From assembly GCF_900155945.1 (NCBI RefSeq), contig NZ_FTMN01000001.1:759682-823681 (forward strand): a stretch of DNA of 64,000 nucleotides, written 5' to 3'. Under the pieces are notes generated by a model that had not been told where the DNA came from, did no database searches, and saw only the letters and a list, made by a program, of their open reading frames with translations. Position numbers and translations under genes: made by a program. Position 1 is the first letter of the stretch; each line of letters opens with the position of its first letter. Of this stretch, positions 24,540-32,600 are shown piece by piece. The DNA is from Marinobacterium stanieri (GTDB lineage: Bacteria; Pseudomonadota; Gammaproteobacteria; Pseudomonadales; Balneatricaceae).

Positions 24540-27500
24540 CTAATTTAAATCTACTGTTTGATCATGCCGATTAGCATCTGAACGATAATGATCTGCAAGC
24601 ACCCTTAATATTTTAGCTGTTCGTGGATATATCAACTGCACTGACTCTGAGTCTGTTTGATACCCTCCAGCCAAAGACCTCTCTTGTTCTCCACCAGCAT
24701 ATGGATGCCTTGTCGTAACCCCCCTGGAATTTAGTTTTCCATTGACTATACCGTCTTCAAAAGACTCACTTTTTAGAGATTCGATAACACCTCTAACAGA
24801 TTTTTTAGGCCATATACCATCCTCTTCATCTGGCAGACATCTGGATAGGTATTTCCCTATATACAAGTCACCAATTTCTAACCTGCCGCATTCAATTAAC
24901 TGCCCCCTAGCCAGTGAAACCCAGTCATGGACAAAATCATCTTCTGGCAAAAGGTGCAAAGTATCAAGTATATCCCACGCTGCACTAGCAACTTGTTTCG
25001 CCTGTTCCTTAGGCATGATTTCCTCTTCTTCAACACCATCATTTCTTACAAAGACCCACTTTATTAATTGCACAAAGTTCGATGGATCTTTTGCAATTGA
25101 CTTATGAATAAAAGTTGGTGAGAAATCATGATGACGAAAGGCTTTTGCATACAGCCATTCAACCTGCAATACCTCTTCGTCACTGCACTGGCCAGAATCC
25201 TGAATAAACTTTATTGCCTGGGTGATATCATGACTTACAGTCTGTATTGAAACCCTATCTATATCTTCAGGGTTAGTAGCGACTTTTATAAGTATTTGAT
25301 GAGCAAGCTTGGCATCTAGATCTCCCGCACTATTTCCACGGTGGAGAGATTGGGAAAATGCATCAATGGCAGCTAGAGGCCTACCATTCTTCAATAGATT
25401 ATTAGAAATATACTCTACCAAGGAGGAATCTTTATCTTGAACAAAGTAATATGCGATCTTGTGCCAATAGCTCTCTTGAACGGACTCTTCACACGCATCA
25501 AGAATATCGAATGTTTCTTGGGTAACAGGGAAATTCACTAACATTTGGCTTTTAATGCTTTCATCAACCAAATGATGTTCGCTAATTATTTTCTTGATAC
25601 TAGTAAAGTCGGAATGTGCCATCGCTGAAAAATATCCATTTGAGCACTCTTTATAGCTGTGATCTTGTCCTAACCAGGCAACCAAATCATCAACGAATAA
25701 ATCTTTTAGTTTAGACTTATATAATGAGAAACCCACCAGCCGAGGAAACTTACAGTTTTCTAACAGGTCTTTAAAGCCATCAACCCCAGACTCATCATAT
25801 AATTCTTCTAGTTTTTCAACTCGCAAAGATTCTAAGTATTCCTGCCTTTCGTCATAGGGCACTTTTCTTCTTTTTACAGGGTCAATCAGATCAGGCCAAT
25901 GATCATCAAAAAGATACTTCGCATTGAGTACAGGGCTATCAAAATCAAGGCGCAGATAAACCTCTTCCAATTTGGTTATCACTTCATCTGGCCATGCCCA
26001 ATCGGCATCTGAGAACTCTCTATGCTTAGAGATTAAACCCCTTAAACGCTTAAGTAATTTTTTACGAGAATCTTCAGACAACTTATCGATATCAACTGAT
26101 AGCAATTTATCAATGATTATTTCGCGTTGAGCAACGGTATAGGAATCAAAATTACTCGCTAAATCAATGTATCTGTTATCTGGGTCTTTGTCGGCTTCAG
26201 CGATCATCATATCAACAATTTTTCCGATATATGAAAAGTAGTCGCTTTGCTTAGTAGTTTTATCAACCCCCTCAGCCCAATCTTGATAATCTGGACTAGC
26301 TAACCCACTTGTCGTTCGCGTATTACCAACCAATAACTCACGCATCAACCTCCAGGCAACTTCAGGATACTGTTTTAAGAGGACTCCTTTAATAAGGTTA
26401 GCCCGCTCATCATGCGTAGCGGAGCTATATGTAACCCACCCAATAAATATATCGACTAATGAAGAAAATGGCCTATTACTGTATCTTCCACCAGGGTCTA
26501 TTTCCGAAAGCCTTGCTAAAGCCTGACAGACTCTAGTGAGGTAGTTTTTATTCCAGGATATAGTTTCTAAAGCCCACAAAAGATTAGAGTGGTAACACCC
26601 ACCAGTAAAACTATCTTCGGCTTCCGAATTAAATAGGCCAAGCAATGGTGAATTTTCACCTAGCGAGGATCTATCTACCGCATCTAGGAAAACTTCTGGC
26701 GCAGCTTCTGCTAAAGGTGATGTAGATCTACCAAGTGAATACCAAAACTCCGTCGTATTATTATCTTTGAAAAGATGACTCAACCAGGTATCAATCTTAT
26801 TCTTAACCGACATTCCACCAAGCTGAGATGCATAATCATCACTATAAGTTGACAGTAAGGCTAAAGTATCAGCTATATCTCTTTTCAATAGCCCAGAATA
26901 TTTTGGTGTATTTCCCTTAACAGACGCCATCCATCTTTCATCTGGATCTAAGTTATACGATGGATCAGTATCTCCTAACACTTTGCCACAAATGTCACCA
27001 AGCCTATCGATATGGGAAACTGACATTAAACTTCTAATATTCAACCAAAAGTCAATCTTAGATATCACTTGCCAAACTGCACCAACTCTACGGATAGGCG
27101 TATCAGAATAAGTGGACAGCTTATCTAGTTGCTTTTCAAGCTGGTCGTAATCCATTCCCGATAAAGCGGACAAAATATCTTTGTCATTGTCATTACTCGA
27201 ATTCCACTCCGTGGAAAAAAAAGCTGAAAACAATACATCTGCATCAACCTCTGTAGGCCACTTTGGTGCAATATATTCTCTGGGCCTTAAAATTTCATGT
27301 CTCAGCAGCGGCTCCAAATAGCCTTTAGTATCTGAATATAACTTAGAGGCCTGGCTATCATTAAAGCCGAGCTTTTGTATCGCCTCCTGCTGAATCAACC
27401 GAGGCCGCTTATCTAAACGGATAAGAGGGGTTTGCTGGCTTGATTCATCTGTAGGCAATATCACAGTGTGCCCATTACTAACTGCATCACCGACCCCGTT

Positions 27501-28310
27501 TGGCTGGAAATTGATTGGCATTAATATGAGCGGGGATTCAGATGATGCAATATCGTCCCAAGCCGACTGATCGAGCACTGTTAAAAATTTAGAGCTTAGT
27601 GAATCATCATTTAAAATGACCGAAAGAATAAACCCTTGAGATTCATTGATAGACTTGGCGCATACTGTATAACTGGCGGGGCCGTCCATTAAAGAATCTT
27701 TTAAGCGATCAGCCTGCTCATCCCTGTTGTGGAGGAAAAAATCACCAGTGAGTGAAATCTCTGTGATATTGGAAAACTTTGACCAGCCCTGTTCAATATC
27801 CCATAAATTAGGACACCGTTTACCTATTAACTCTGCAAACCAACGATGTACCGCTGGGCACTGCTCCAGCCAGTCACACAGAACTTTTGCATTGATTGCT
27901 TTTACGCCACACCATTCTTCTTCAAGGTTCTTGTCGGCTTCCCACTTGGATCTATCTTTCCAATGCCTCGATGTTACAAAAACGTAGGTAGTGTTCTTTT
28001 TATCAAATGGGCCCGGGTCCTTGGTTCGCTTTTCATAATCATCATTTGCTTTTGAGTTGACGCTTTTGTCGGTTCCAAACTCCCAAGCCGACACTCCCGA
28101 TGGCACAAATAAATTACCCTGATCAACTTCAAGCTCGCCATCCCAACCACCGGTGGATACAGAGTCCCCAAATGGAAAATCAATTTTTCTTGGATTGGAT
28201 GAAGCCCGTATAAGTTTATATATAAGCTGAGGAAGTAACTCTTCTGACCTGCGCTTATCTGTGGCAGTCCAGTTCTTTATATCGTTATCCGTGACATGCC
28301 AACCAGACAT
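24540..28310 (-). CDS. Large cassette-borne protein with nuclease-like N-terminus, candidate anti-phage effector
   Basis: A 1256-residue protein, exceptionally long for a gene cassette. The N-terminal 160 residues resemble a restriction-endonuclease-like (PD-(D/E)XK) domain: GGWDGELEV with Asp57, then SAWEFG with Glu77, strands TTYVFVTSRHW (107-117) and the KAINAKVLCDWL segment. The Lys expected two residues after the Glu is Gly79, so Lys82 or Lys87 would have to replace it. From about 200 to the end it is mostly alpha-helical, HEAT/TPR-like, with no obvious Walker A motif. AAGGAG precedes the ATG, and a perfect palindrome in the leader suggests its own promoter. GC is low. Nuclease-plus-helical-scaffold proteins are frequent in defence islands; that role here is inferred. 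Confidence 0.6.
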   Translation of the reverse strand: MSGWHVTDNDIKNWTATDKRRSEELLPQLIYKLIRASSNPRKIDFPFGDSVSTGGWDGELEVDQGNLFVPSGVSAWEFGTDKSVNSKANDDYEKRTKDPGPFDKKNTTYVFVTSRHWKDRSKWEADKNLEEEWCGVKAINAKVLCDWLEQCPAVHRWFAELIGKRCPNLWDIEQGWSKFSNITEISLTGDFFLHNRDEQADRLKDSLMDGPASYTVCAKSINESQGFILSVILNDDSLSSKFLTVLDQSAWDDIASSESPLILMPINFQPNGVGDAVSNGHTVILPTDESSQQTPLIRLDKRPRLIQQEAIQKLGFNDSQASKLYSDTKGYLEPLLRHEILRPREYIAPKWPTEVDADVLFSAFFSTEWNSSNDNDKDILSALSGMDYDQLEKQLDKLSTYSDTPIRRVGAVWQVISKIDFWLNIRSLMSVSHIDRLGDICGKVLGDTDPSYNLDPDERWMASVKGNTPKYSGLLKRDIADTLALLSTYSDDYASQLGGMSVKNKIDTWLSHLFKDNNTTEFWYSLGRSTSPLAEAAPEVFLDAVDRSSLGENSPLLGLFNSEAEDSFTGGCYHSNLLWALETISWNKNYLTRVCQALARLSEIDPGGRYSNRPFSSLVDIFIGWVTYSSATHDERANLIKGVLLKQYPEVAWRLMRELLVGNTRTTSGLASPDYQDWAEGVDKTTKQSDYFSYIGKIVDMMIAEADKDPDNRYIDLASNFDSYTVAQREIIIDKLLSVDIDKLSEDSRKKLLKRLRGLISKHREFSDADWAWPDEVITKLEEVYLRLDFDSPVLNAKYLFDDHWPDLIDPVKRRKVPYDERQEYLESLRVEKLEELYDESGVDGFKDLLENCKFPRLVGFSLYKSKLKDLFVDDLVAWLGQDHSYKECSNGYFSAMAHSDFTSIKKIISEHHLVDESIKSQMLVNFPVTQETFDILDACEESVQESYWHKIAYYFVQDKDSSLVEYISNNLLKNGRPLAAIDAFSQSLHRGNSAGDLDAKLAHQILIKVATNPEDIDRVSIQTVSHDITQAIKFIQDSGQCSDEEVLQVEWLYAKAFRHHDFSPTFIHKSIAKDPSNFVQLIKWVFVRNDGVEEEEIMPKEQAKQVASAAWDILDTLHLLPEDDFVHDWVSLARGQLIECGRLEIGDLYIGKYLSRCLPDEEDGIWPKKSVRGVIESLKSESFEDGIVNGKLNSRGVTTRHPYAGGEQERSLAGGYQTDSESVQLIYPRTAKILRVLADHYRSDANRHDQTVDLN

Positions 28311-28331
28311 AGTTACTCCTTTTAGTGATCG

Positions 28332-28353
28332 ATAATCATAAATTCATGATTAT
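28332..28353 (-). promoter_or_regulatory. Perfect palindrome in the leader of the 1256-residue cassette gene
   Basis: ATAATCAT-AAATTC-ATGATTAT, 8-bp arms, lies 22 bp before the start codon and upstream of the AAGGAG site, in AT-rich promoter-like DNA. Such a dyad is a likely repressor site. A cassette with its own regulated promoter does not depend on an integron Pc promoter. Confidence 0.5.
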
Positions 28354-28402
28354 TTAATTTGTTTTGCCCGCATAAGTTGCAAGTGAACGCGATTTCAATG
28401 CC

Positions 28403-28451
28403 GTATAACGCCCGCATTCAGCGGCTTGTCCGCTGTAATGCATTGTTAGGC
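28403..28451 (-). repeat. attC-like site d (short)
   Basis: 49 bp. Read leftward it runs from GCCTAAC (R'') through CAATGCATT, CAGCGG-ACAAG-CCGCTG and AATGCGGGC to GTTATAC (R'). It is the clearest attC here: nested complementary arms and conserved GCGGGCGTTA end. The HEPN-like gene ends inside it. Confidence 0.75.
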
Positions 28452-29023
28452 CTGATAAAAACTGCTTCAGCATATTCGTCAGCAATACCCTTAAATTCTC
28501 TTACTAAATGAAGTGATCGAGACAAGGACAGCCTGGGGTAATGATCACTCGATTCAAAAACGTCTTCCCCCAAAAGCTCTTCGCACTTCTCTTTGTCGAA
28601 ATCACTTTCAATTATTCCGTTCGAGTGCACCACTGCATTACGCAACACTCTAACCAAATCAATTACCTTCCTTCTCTTTCTCCACTCTTTGAGAGATACC
28701 TGTCGATCGTGTAGTAAAGTATTAATAAGAGCACTCAATTCTTTAGGTTTTTTGCGCTTTTCATTTTTCACGTAGAACTCGTACTCTTCATGGAAGAAAC
28801 CCTCAAGCAATGAGTAGGACATGACGATAGCTATATCACTAATTGCATTTCTCGCAACTAAATCTTTGGTTGTACTAAAAGACCCGCAAGAATGACTTGT
28901 AACTTCTTTAAAGTTACTGATCATATTCGAGATCATCATCTCGACACCTTCAAAAGTCCTGGTTCCAGTCCTGAATGTCCAATGAGCATAATGCCAATTC
29001 TTATCTAGCTCAGTTTCTTCCAT
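28418..29023 (-). CDS. Cassette gene: HEPN-like protein, candidate RNase toxin or defence protein
   Basis: A 201-residue helical protein. The segment LRNAVVHSNG (about residues 148-157) contains Arg-x4-His, the catalytic signature of HEPN ribonucleases, in a helix-bundle context (SYSLLEGFFHEEYEFYVK near 70-90). The last eight residues, NALQRTSR, are encoded by the attC site itself, a feature common in cassette genes. No partner nucleotidyltransferase (MNT) is adjacent. HEPN proteins act in toxin-antitoxin and anti-phage systems; some are non-catalytic. Low GC. Confidence 0.6.
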   Translation of the reverse strand: MEETELDKNWHYAHWTFRTGTRTFEGVEMMISNMISNFKEVTSHSCGSFSTTKDLVARNAISDIAIVMSYSLLEGFFHEEYEFYVKNEKRKKPKELSALINTLLHDRQVSLKEWRKRRKVIDLVRVLRNAVVHSNGIIESDFDKEKCEELLGEDVFESSDHYPRLSLSRSLHLVREFKGIADEYAEAVFIRPNNALQRTSR

Positions 29024-29048
29024 AAATAAGACCCAATGTAGAGTTTCT

Positions 29049-29104
29049 GCCTAACGTTTAGTTAACGTGCCGCCGAAAGCGCAAAAAAATATACGTCGGC
29101 ACAT
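29049..29104 (-). repeat. Half attC site at the transposase junction
   Basis: Read leftward, a GTGCCG...CGGCAC hairpin is followed by GTTAACTAAAC and GTTAGGC (R'). The expected matching R''/L'' half (GCCTAACGTTTAGTTAAC-like) is absent; instead the transposase coding end begins within a few bases. This suggests insertion of the IS91-like element into the site. Confidence 0.45.
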
Positions 29105-30380
29105 AATTTATGATGAATCACCGATACTTCCTCTTTCAAGGTCACGTTCAACGCCTTGTTGGACATAATCGCTTACTGCCGGTGCCCCGTCTTCTTTTAT
29201 AAAGGAAAATCCTTTTGCTTCCCTTCGCCAAGGTCGTCCCAGCAACTCAGCGTGCGCACCACAGGCGTTACAACACAACAACACCTGCTCTACAGGTGCA
29301 GTACATCGAACCTTCACTCCCGCCAGATTACCGTGCTGCGCCAACATCCGCTGGTGTCGCTTTCTGGCTGCCGGGGCGTATAGCCCGTAGTAGCGCACCG
29401 TATGCACGCCTTTGGCAGGGACATGCTGCAACAGCCGCTGGATCATCTGCCACGGCGTCAATTTCTGCTGTTTGATGCGCTTGTCTCGGTGAGACAAATA
29501 GCTCATCTCCAGCCGTTGCCCGTCCCAACGCTTGATCTGTTCAGGTCTCAATGGCCCGCCTTTACAGTACCTGGCCAGGTACAGCATGACCCCGCGTCCA
29601 TGTGCATAACGCTCCTCAACTCGAACACTCCACTCTTTCCTGTACAGGCTTCGGTGCTGTCGCCAGAAATCCTCGACTCTCAGGTCTGGTGGTAAAACCA
29701 GACCCTTGTCATCAGCCGCATCCTTAAGCAGGGCCTGCACCTTGCCACGGTAATAGCGCCTCAATACCGCACCGGGGAGCAGGTAGTCACCAACGCCTTT
29801 CCACTCGCCTGACTTCATCAGGCCGCCGGCCGTCACCAGACAGTGCGTATGTGGGTGCAGAGTCAGTTGCCGCCCCCAAGTATGCAGGGCCATCAAAATA
29901 CCGGGGCGAATGCCGCCATACTTCTTATCCGCCAACAATTCCTGCAATGCTTCCTGACTGGCTCGGAACAGTAGCCGTGCAAACAGTCCTTCGTTATACC
30001 GCCACAGCGGTAAATACTCATGCGGCAACGTAAAGATCACGTGAAAGTGCGGCACGTCCAACAAGCGCTGCTTTTGTGCCTCAATCCATTCCTTGCGATG
30101 CTTCTGTGCGCACACATAACAGCTGCGGTGGCGGCAAGAATGATACTGCTCCCATTGCTCCTGACAGTCAGGGCAGGCGTAATAACTCACCCCCATATCC
30201 CGCGTTCTGCAATATGTAATGGATGTGATCGCCCGCCGGTTTTTCAGTGGCTGACGCGATTTATCCAGCGCCGCTTTATACGACTGAAATAGCCGTTGTA
30301 TCGCTCTGTTTGGCATGTCCCTATGCCTCTTTTAAATCTTGCACTCCACCGCGAAGCGGTTATGTTCAACAGCCAATTTA
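29105..30380 (-). mobile_element. IS91-like insertion sequence (ends approximate)
   Basis: The transposase gene plus short flanks. The 3' end appears to be within a few bases of 29105, where attC sequence begins. Beyond the 5' end of the gene a small hairpin (CCGCTTCGCGG near 30340-30350) and nearby AT-rich inverted repeats may mark the other terminus, but I cannot define it exactly. Confidence 0.45.
29108..30316 (-). CDS. IS91-family (HUH/Y1) transposase
   Basis: A 402-residue transposase. It has an N-terminal zinc-finger region (CPDCQEQWEQYHSCRHRSCYVC, about 47-68), the HUH metal motif in HPHTHCLV (about 153-160), the LARYCKGGPL segment (about 255-265) with a probable catalytic Tyr, and a C-terminal Cys pair (CCNACGAHAELLGRPW). 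This is the IS91 group, which moves by rolling-circle replication without target duplication. It is intact. It stands next to a halved attC site, at the end of the cassette array where an integrase or earlier cassettes would be expected. Confidence 0.9.
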   Translation of the reverse strand: MPNRAIQRLFQSYKAALDKSRQPLKNRRAITSITYCRTRDMGVSYYACPDCQEQWEQYHSCRHRSCYVCAQKHRKEWIEAQKQRLLDVPHFHVIFTLPHEYLPLWRYNEGLFARLLFRASQEALQELLADKKYGGIRPGILMALHTWGRQLTLHPHTHCLVTAGGLMKSGEWKGVGDYLLPGAVLRRYYRGKVQALLKDAADDKGLVLPPDLRVEDFWRQHRSLYRKEWSVRVEERYAHGRGVMLYLARYCKGGPLRPEQIKRWDGQRLEMSYLSHRDKRIKQQKLTPWQMIQRLLQHVPAKGVHTVRYYGLYAPAARKRHQRMLAQHGNLAGVKVRCTAPVEQVLLCCNACGAHAELLGRPWRREAKGFSFIKEDGAPAVSDYVQQGVERDLERGSIGDSS

Positions 30381-30811
30381 TGAGGTCTTCTACCTCATAA
30401 TAATTATTAGCGGGTATACCTTTTAACAGTTATCAGTACGGTATAACTCATTGAAATAATTAGACTCGGCACCAAAAATCCCAAACAAAAAGGTACTTTT
30501 TCGGTGGGCGAACCACCCAGCGGGTACACTTCTGACAATCATCTGAAGGCTTTGATACATGCCCCGCCCGCAGGCACCAAGGAAGGCCTGAAAACACAGA
30601 AGCAAGCAATGAAATGAAGTATCGATACAGTAAGACAACGCTTTCATCTCCCTTCCGTTGAAAATGATCAGGCGTACATTTGGTGTCGGGCTATGCAACC
30701 CTTGAGTCCATTAAGCTTCAATCCTGCCCCATTGGCGTCTACTTTTCCAGACATTGTCGATCAAAGTTGAACAGGAAATAGCCGGTGCATGCACCGGCCT
30801 GGGTGTGGATA
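30381..30811. other. Gene-poor junction between the insertion sequence and the KstD operon
   Basis: About 430 bp without a convincing gene. It contains AT-rich inverted repeats (ATGAGGT...ACCTCAT near 30380-30402). A 91-codon open frame on the minus strand (30423-30698) has no recognisable family or ribosome site. Composition is intermediate between the cassette array and the steroid genes. Possibly the debris of an older cassette or insertion. Confidence 0.4.
30781..30798 (-). terminator. Hairpin ending the KstD-KSI operon
   Basis: GCCGGTGCATGCACCGGC is a perfect 18-bp palindrome 13 bp beyond the last stop codon of the leftward operon, followed (leftward) by TATTT. Probably the operon terminator, although the T tract is short. 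Confidence 0.5.
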
Positions 30812-31252
30812 TTACGTGGCTGGAGATGTGAGTTCTTGCAGTCGTTCGACCCGTGTTTCAATGATCTTCCATTGCCCCTCAATGCGCCGGTAGCGGTCGT
30901 AATAGACCGCACCCAGTTGCAGGGTCGCGCCGGTTTCGGCATCCAGGTTGAAGTAGAACAGGCCCCAGCGGCCGGTGGCTTCGTTTTCGCTGAGTAGCTC
31001 GATTTCGGGGTTGCTGCCATGGTGCAGGTCTTTTACCCGTTCATGGCAGGCCAGTTGCTGGTAGAGCGCCACGAAGCTGTCACGGTCGGTAAACAGGCCA
31101 ACAGGGCCATAGTCGATCAGGACCTCCCCTTCCGCAAAGCAGTCGCGGATACTGTCCACCTCCTTGAGGTCGCAGGCGTTGAGGTAGCGGTGCTTGAGCT
31201 GGCGGATCGCTTCCAGCGCTTCAAGGCGTGCGATACGTTGTTCCAGGGTCAT
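30812..31252 (-). CDS. SnoaL-like NTF2-fold protein
   Basis: A 146-residue SnoaL-type protein (RIARLEALEAIRQLKHRYLNACD at the start; FYFNLDAETGATLQLGAVYYDRYRRIEGQWKI in the second half). It overlaps the ketosteroid isomerase gene by ATGA, so it is translationally coupled to it. Proteins of this fold in steroid clusters include isomerases and dehydratases acting on ring or side-chain intermediates. The exact reaction is unknown. Confidence 0.78.
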   Translation of the reverse strand: MTLEQRIARLEALEAIRQLKHRYLNACDLKEVDSIRDCFAEGEVLIDYGPVGLFTDRDSFVALYQQLACHERVKDLHHGSNPEIELLSENEATGRWGLFYFNLDAETGATLQLGAVYYDRYRRIEGQWKIIETRVERLQELTSPAT

Positions 31253-31635
31253 GATTGTGCCGGAGTGAAATTCAGCGGCCCCCAGTAGGCTTTCATTGAG
31301 CGAATCTGGCCTTTCTCGTTGAATTCCATCACATCAATGACATCGATGCTGCCGGGCATTTCACCCTCAAGCACATCCACACGAAAAGCGATGGCCCCGC
31401 TACCTGCGTCACTGGCACGCACCGGTCCCTGCAGCGTTGCGCGCATTTTCGCACCGGTCAGCCCCTTACGATAAAACGCCTCAATCGCTGCCTTGCCCCT
31501 GTGTACAGGTGCTCCAACCGGGTCTTCCACCTGAGCATCATCGGCGTAGAGCTCGAGAATGGCATCCACGTCCACTGCATCGACGCGTTCAATGTACTGT
31601 TGCATGACCGCCTGAACCTTCTGTGCGCTGATCAT
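31249..31635 (-). CDS. ksi: Steroid Delta5-3-ketosteroid isomerase
   Basis: A 128-residue protein closely resembling the Pseudomonas putida and Comamonas testosteroni isomerases along its whole length. All three catalytic residues can be placed: Tyr14 (MQQYIERVD), Asp38 (the VEDP segment) and Asp101 (second Asp of DVIDVM), matching Tyr16, Asp40 and Asp103 of the P. putida enzyme. It moves the double bond of 5-ene-3-ketosteroids to give conjugated 4-ene-3-ketones, the substrates of KstD. This is the firmest single piece of evidence that the cluster degrades steroids. Confidence 0.93.
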   Translation of the reverse strand: MISAQKVQAVMQQYIERVDAVDVDAILELYADDAQVEDPVGAPVHRGKAAIEAFYRKGLTGAKMRATLQGPVRASDAGSGAIAFRVDVLEGEMPGSIDVIDVMEFNEKGQIRSMKAYWGPLNFTPAQS

Positions 31636-31688
31636 GAATATCTCCTTGTCATTATTGTTGTTGGCTGAGTGTTTAGTGCTCTATTTGC

Positions 31689-32570
31689 TTAATCGACCCG
31701 TGCCGGGTGCCAGCTCAGCGGTGCCCCCAAGAGTTGTCGATAGGAAGGCGGCTGACTGTTATCCACATCCCTAATGCCATAGTCCTGCGCCAGCTCGGCA
31801 CTGACCAGTGTTTTACCGGAGTGCTGCGCCAGGTCCGGATCATCCAGCAGTGCAGCAATCACTCGGCCATTAAACTCGGGCGTTTCACCGGTCTGCATGA
31901 TTTCGCCATAGGCATCGGGGCGGGACTGCGCCGCAATGGCGGAACGTTCGGTGCGCTGGGGGCCTAGCCAGAGGGACACACAGGCAACGTCTGTATCCTC
32001 AAAGTCGACCGCCATATCCGCCACCATTTTGTCGCCGCCGGCTTTCTGGGCACCGTAGATAGGGCCATGCATATAGCAGCCGGCACCGTATGAAGATGTG
32101 AATACAATCAGCCCCTTTTCTGCCTTCAATAACAGTGGCGCTGCGAAGTAGCTGGCCACGTAAGAGGATTTGAGACCGACATCGAGCATGCGGGTCATAT
32201 CCAGCGGCTTCTGCCAGAAAGGCCCGGCGTCGATCAGGTTTTCATGCAGGGCAATGGCGTTATTCACCAGCAGGTCGAGATGCCCCTGCTCCTGCTCCAC
32301 GCGTGCGAAGAGTGCACGTACCTGCTCATTGTCGCCATGGTCACAGGCAACGGGAATGCCCTTGCCGCCAGCCTCGGTGACCGCCTGGGCAGTCTCTTCC
32401 AGCGTGCCGGGCAGTGGTTGCCCCATCAACGTCATGTTGCTTTGGCTCAGTGAGCGTCCGGTCAGGTATACGGTAAAGCCGGCAGCCCCAAGCGCAACGG
32501 CGATGCCCTTGCCAACACCACGGCTGGCACCGGTTACTACCGCCACTGGGGGGTGTTTATGAGTCGTCAT
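31689..32570 (-). CDS. SDR of the DHRS1-like group
   Basis: A 293-residue SDR, longer than FabG types. It has TGASRGVGKGIAVALG at the N-terminus, NNAI near 105, a TSSYG segment and catalytic YGAQK near 175. The extended middle (about 40-60) and C-terminal region match the DHRS1-like SDR group, whose animal members reduce steroids among other carbonyls. It lies in the KstD operon between the acyl-CoA ligase and KSI genes. The substrate is not determined by sequence. Confidence 0.8.
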   Translation of the reverse strand: MTTHKHPPVAVVTGASRGVGKGIAVALGAAGFTVYLTGRSLSQSNMTLMGQPLPGTLEETAQAVTEAGGKGIPVACDHGDNEQVRALFARVEQEQGHLDLLVNNAIALHENLIDAGPFWQKPLDMTRMLDVGLKSSYVASYFAAPLLLKAEKGLIVFTSSYGAGCYMHGPIYGAQKAGGDKMVADMAVDFEDTDVACVSLWLGPQRTERSAIAAQSRPDAYGEIMQTGETPEFNGRVIAALLDDPDLAQHSGKTLVSAELAQDYGIRDVDNSQPPSYRQLLGAPLSWHPARVD

Positions 32571-32600
32571 ATCCTGGTTTCCTCATTGGTTGAGTTTGGC

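Larger units (their letters stand above)
23588..29104 (-). mobile_element. Integron-type gene-cassette array without integrase
   Basis: Four AT-rich genes, all on the minus strand, are each followed by an attC-like site (23588-23674, 24067-24150, 24393-24464, 28403-28451), with a fifth, apparently halved site at 29049-29104. Each site starts with a xxxTAAC/ATAAC R'' box and ends with a GTTAxxx R' box when read leftward. Gene-plus-attC units in one orientation are the signature of an integron cassette array. No integrase gene lies in the window, so this is a CALIN-type cluster or the tail of an array cut by the IS91-like transposase. Base composition is far below that of the flanking genes. 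Confidence 0.75.

Noticed and set aside
23588..29104. CRISPR array in the repeat-rich AT island
   Set aside because: Repeats are spaced by whole genes, differ in length and have attC-type R boxes; no regular spacers and no cas genes.
30423..30698. 91-codon open frame on the minus strand
   Set aside because: No ribosome site, no recognisable family and junction-like composition; treated as non-coding.
30739..30765. GTCT...AGAC dyad resembling the steroid box
   Set aside because: The spacing between half-sites is 8 rather than 4 bases beyond GTCY/RGAC, and it lies downstream of an operon, not at a promoter.
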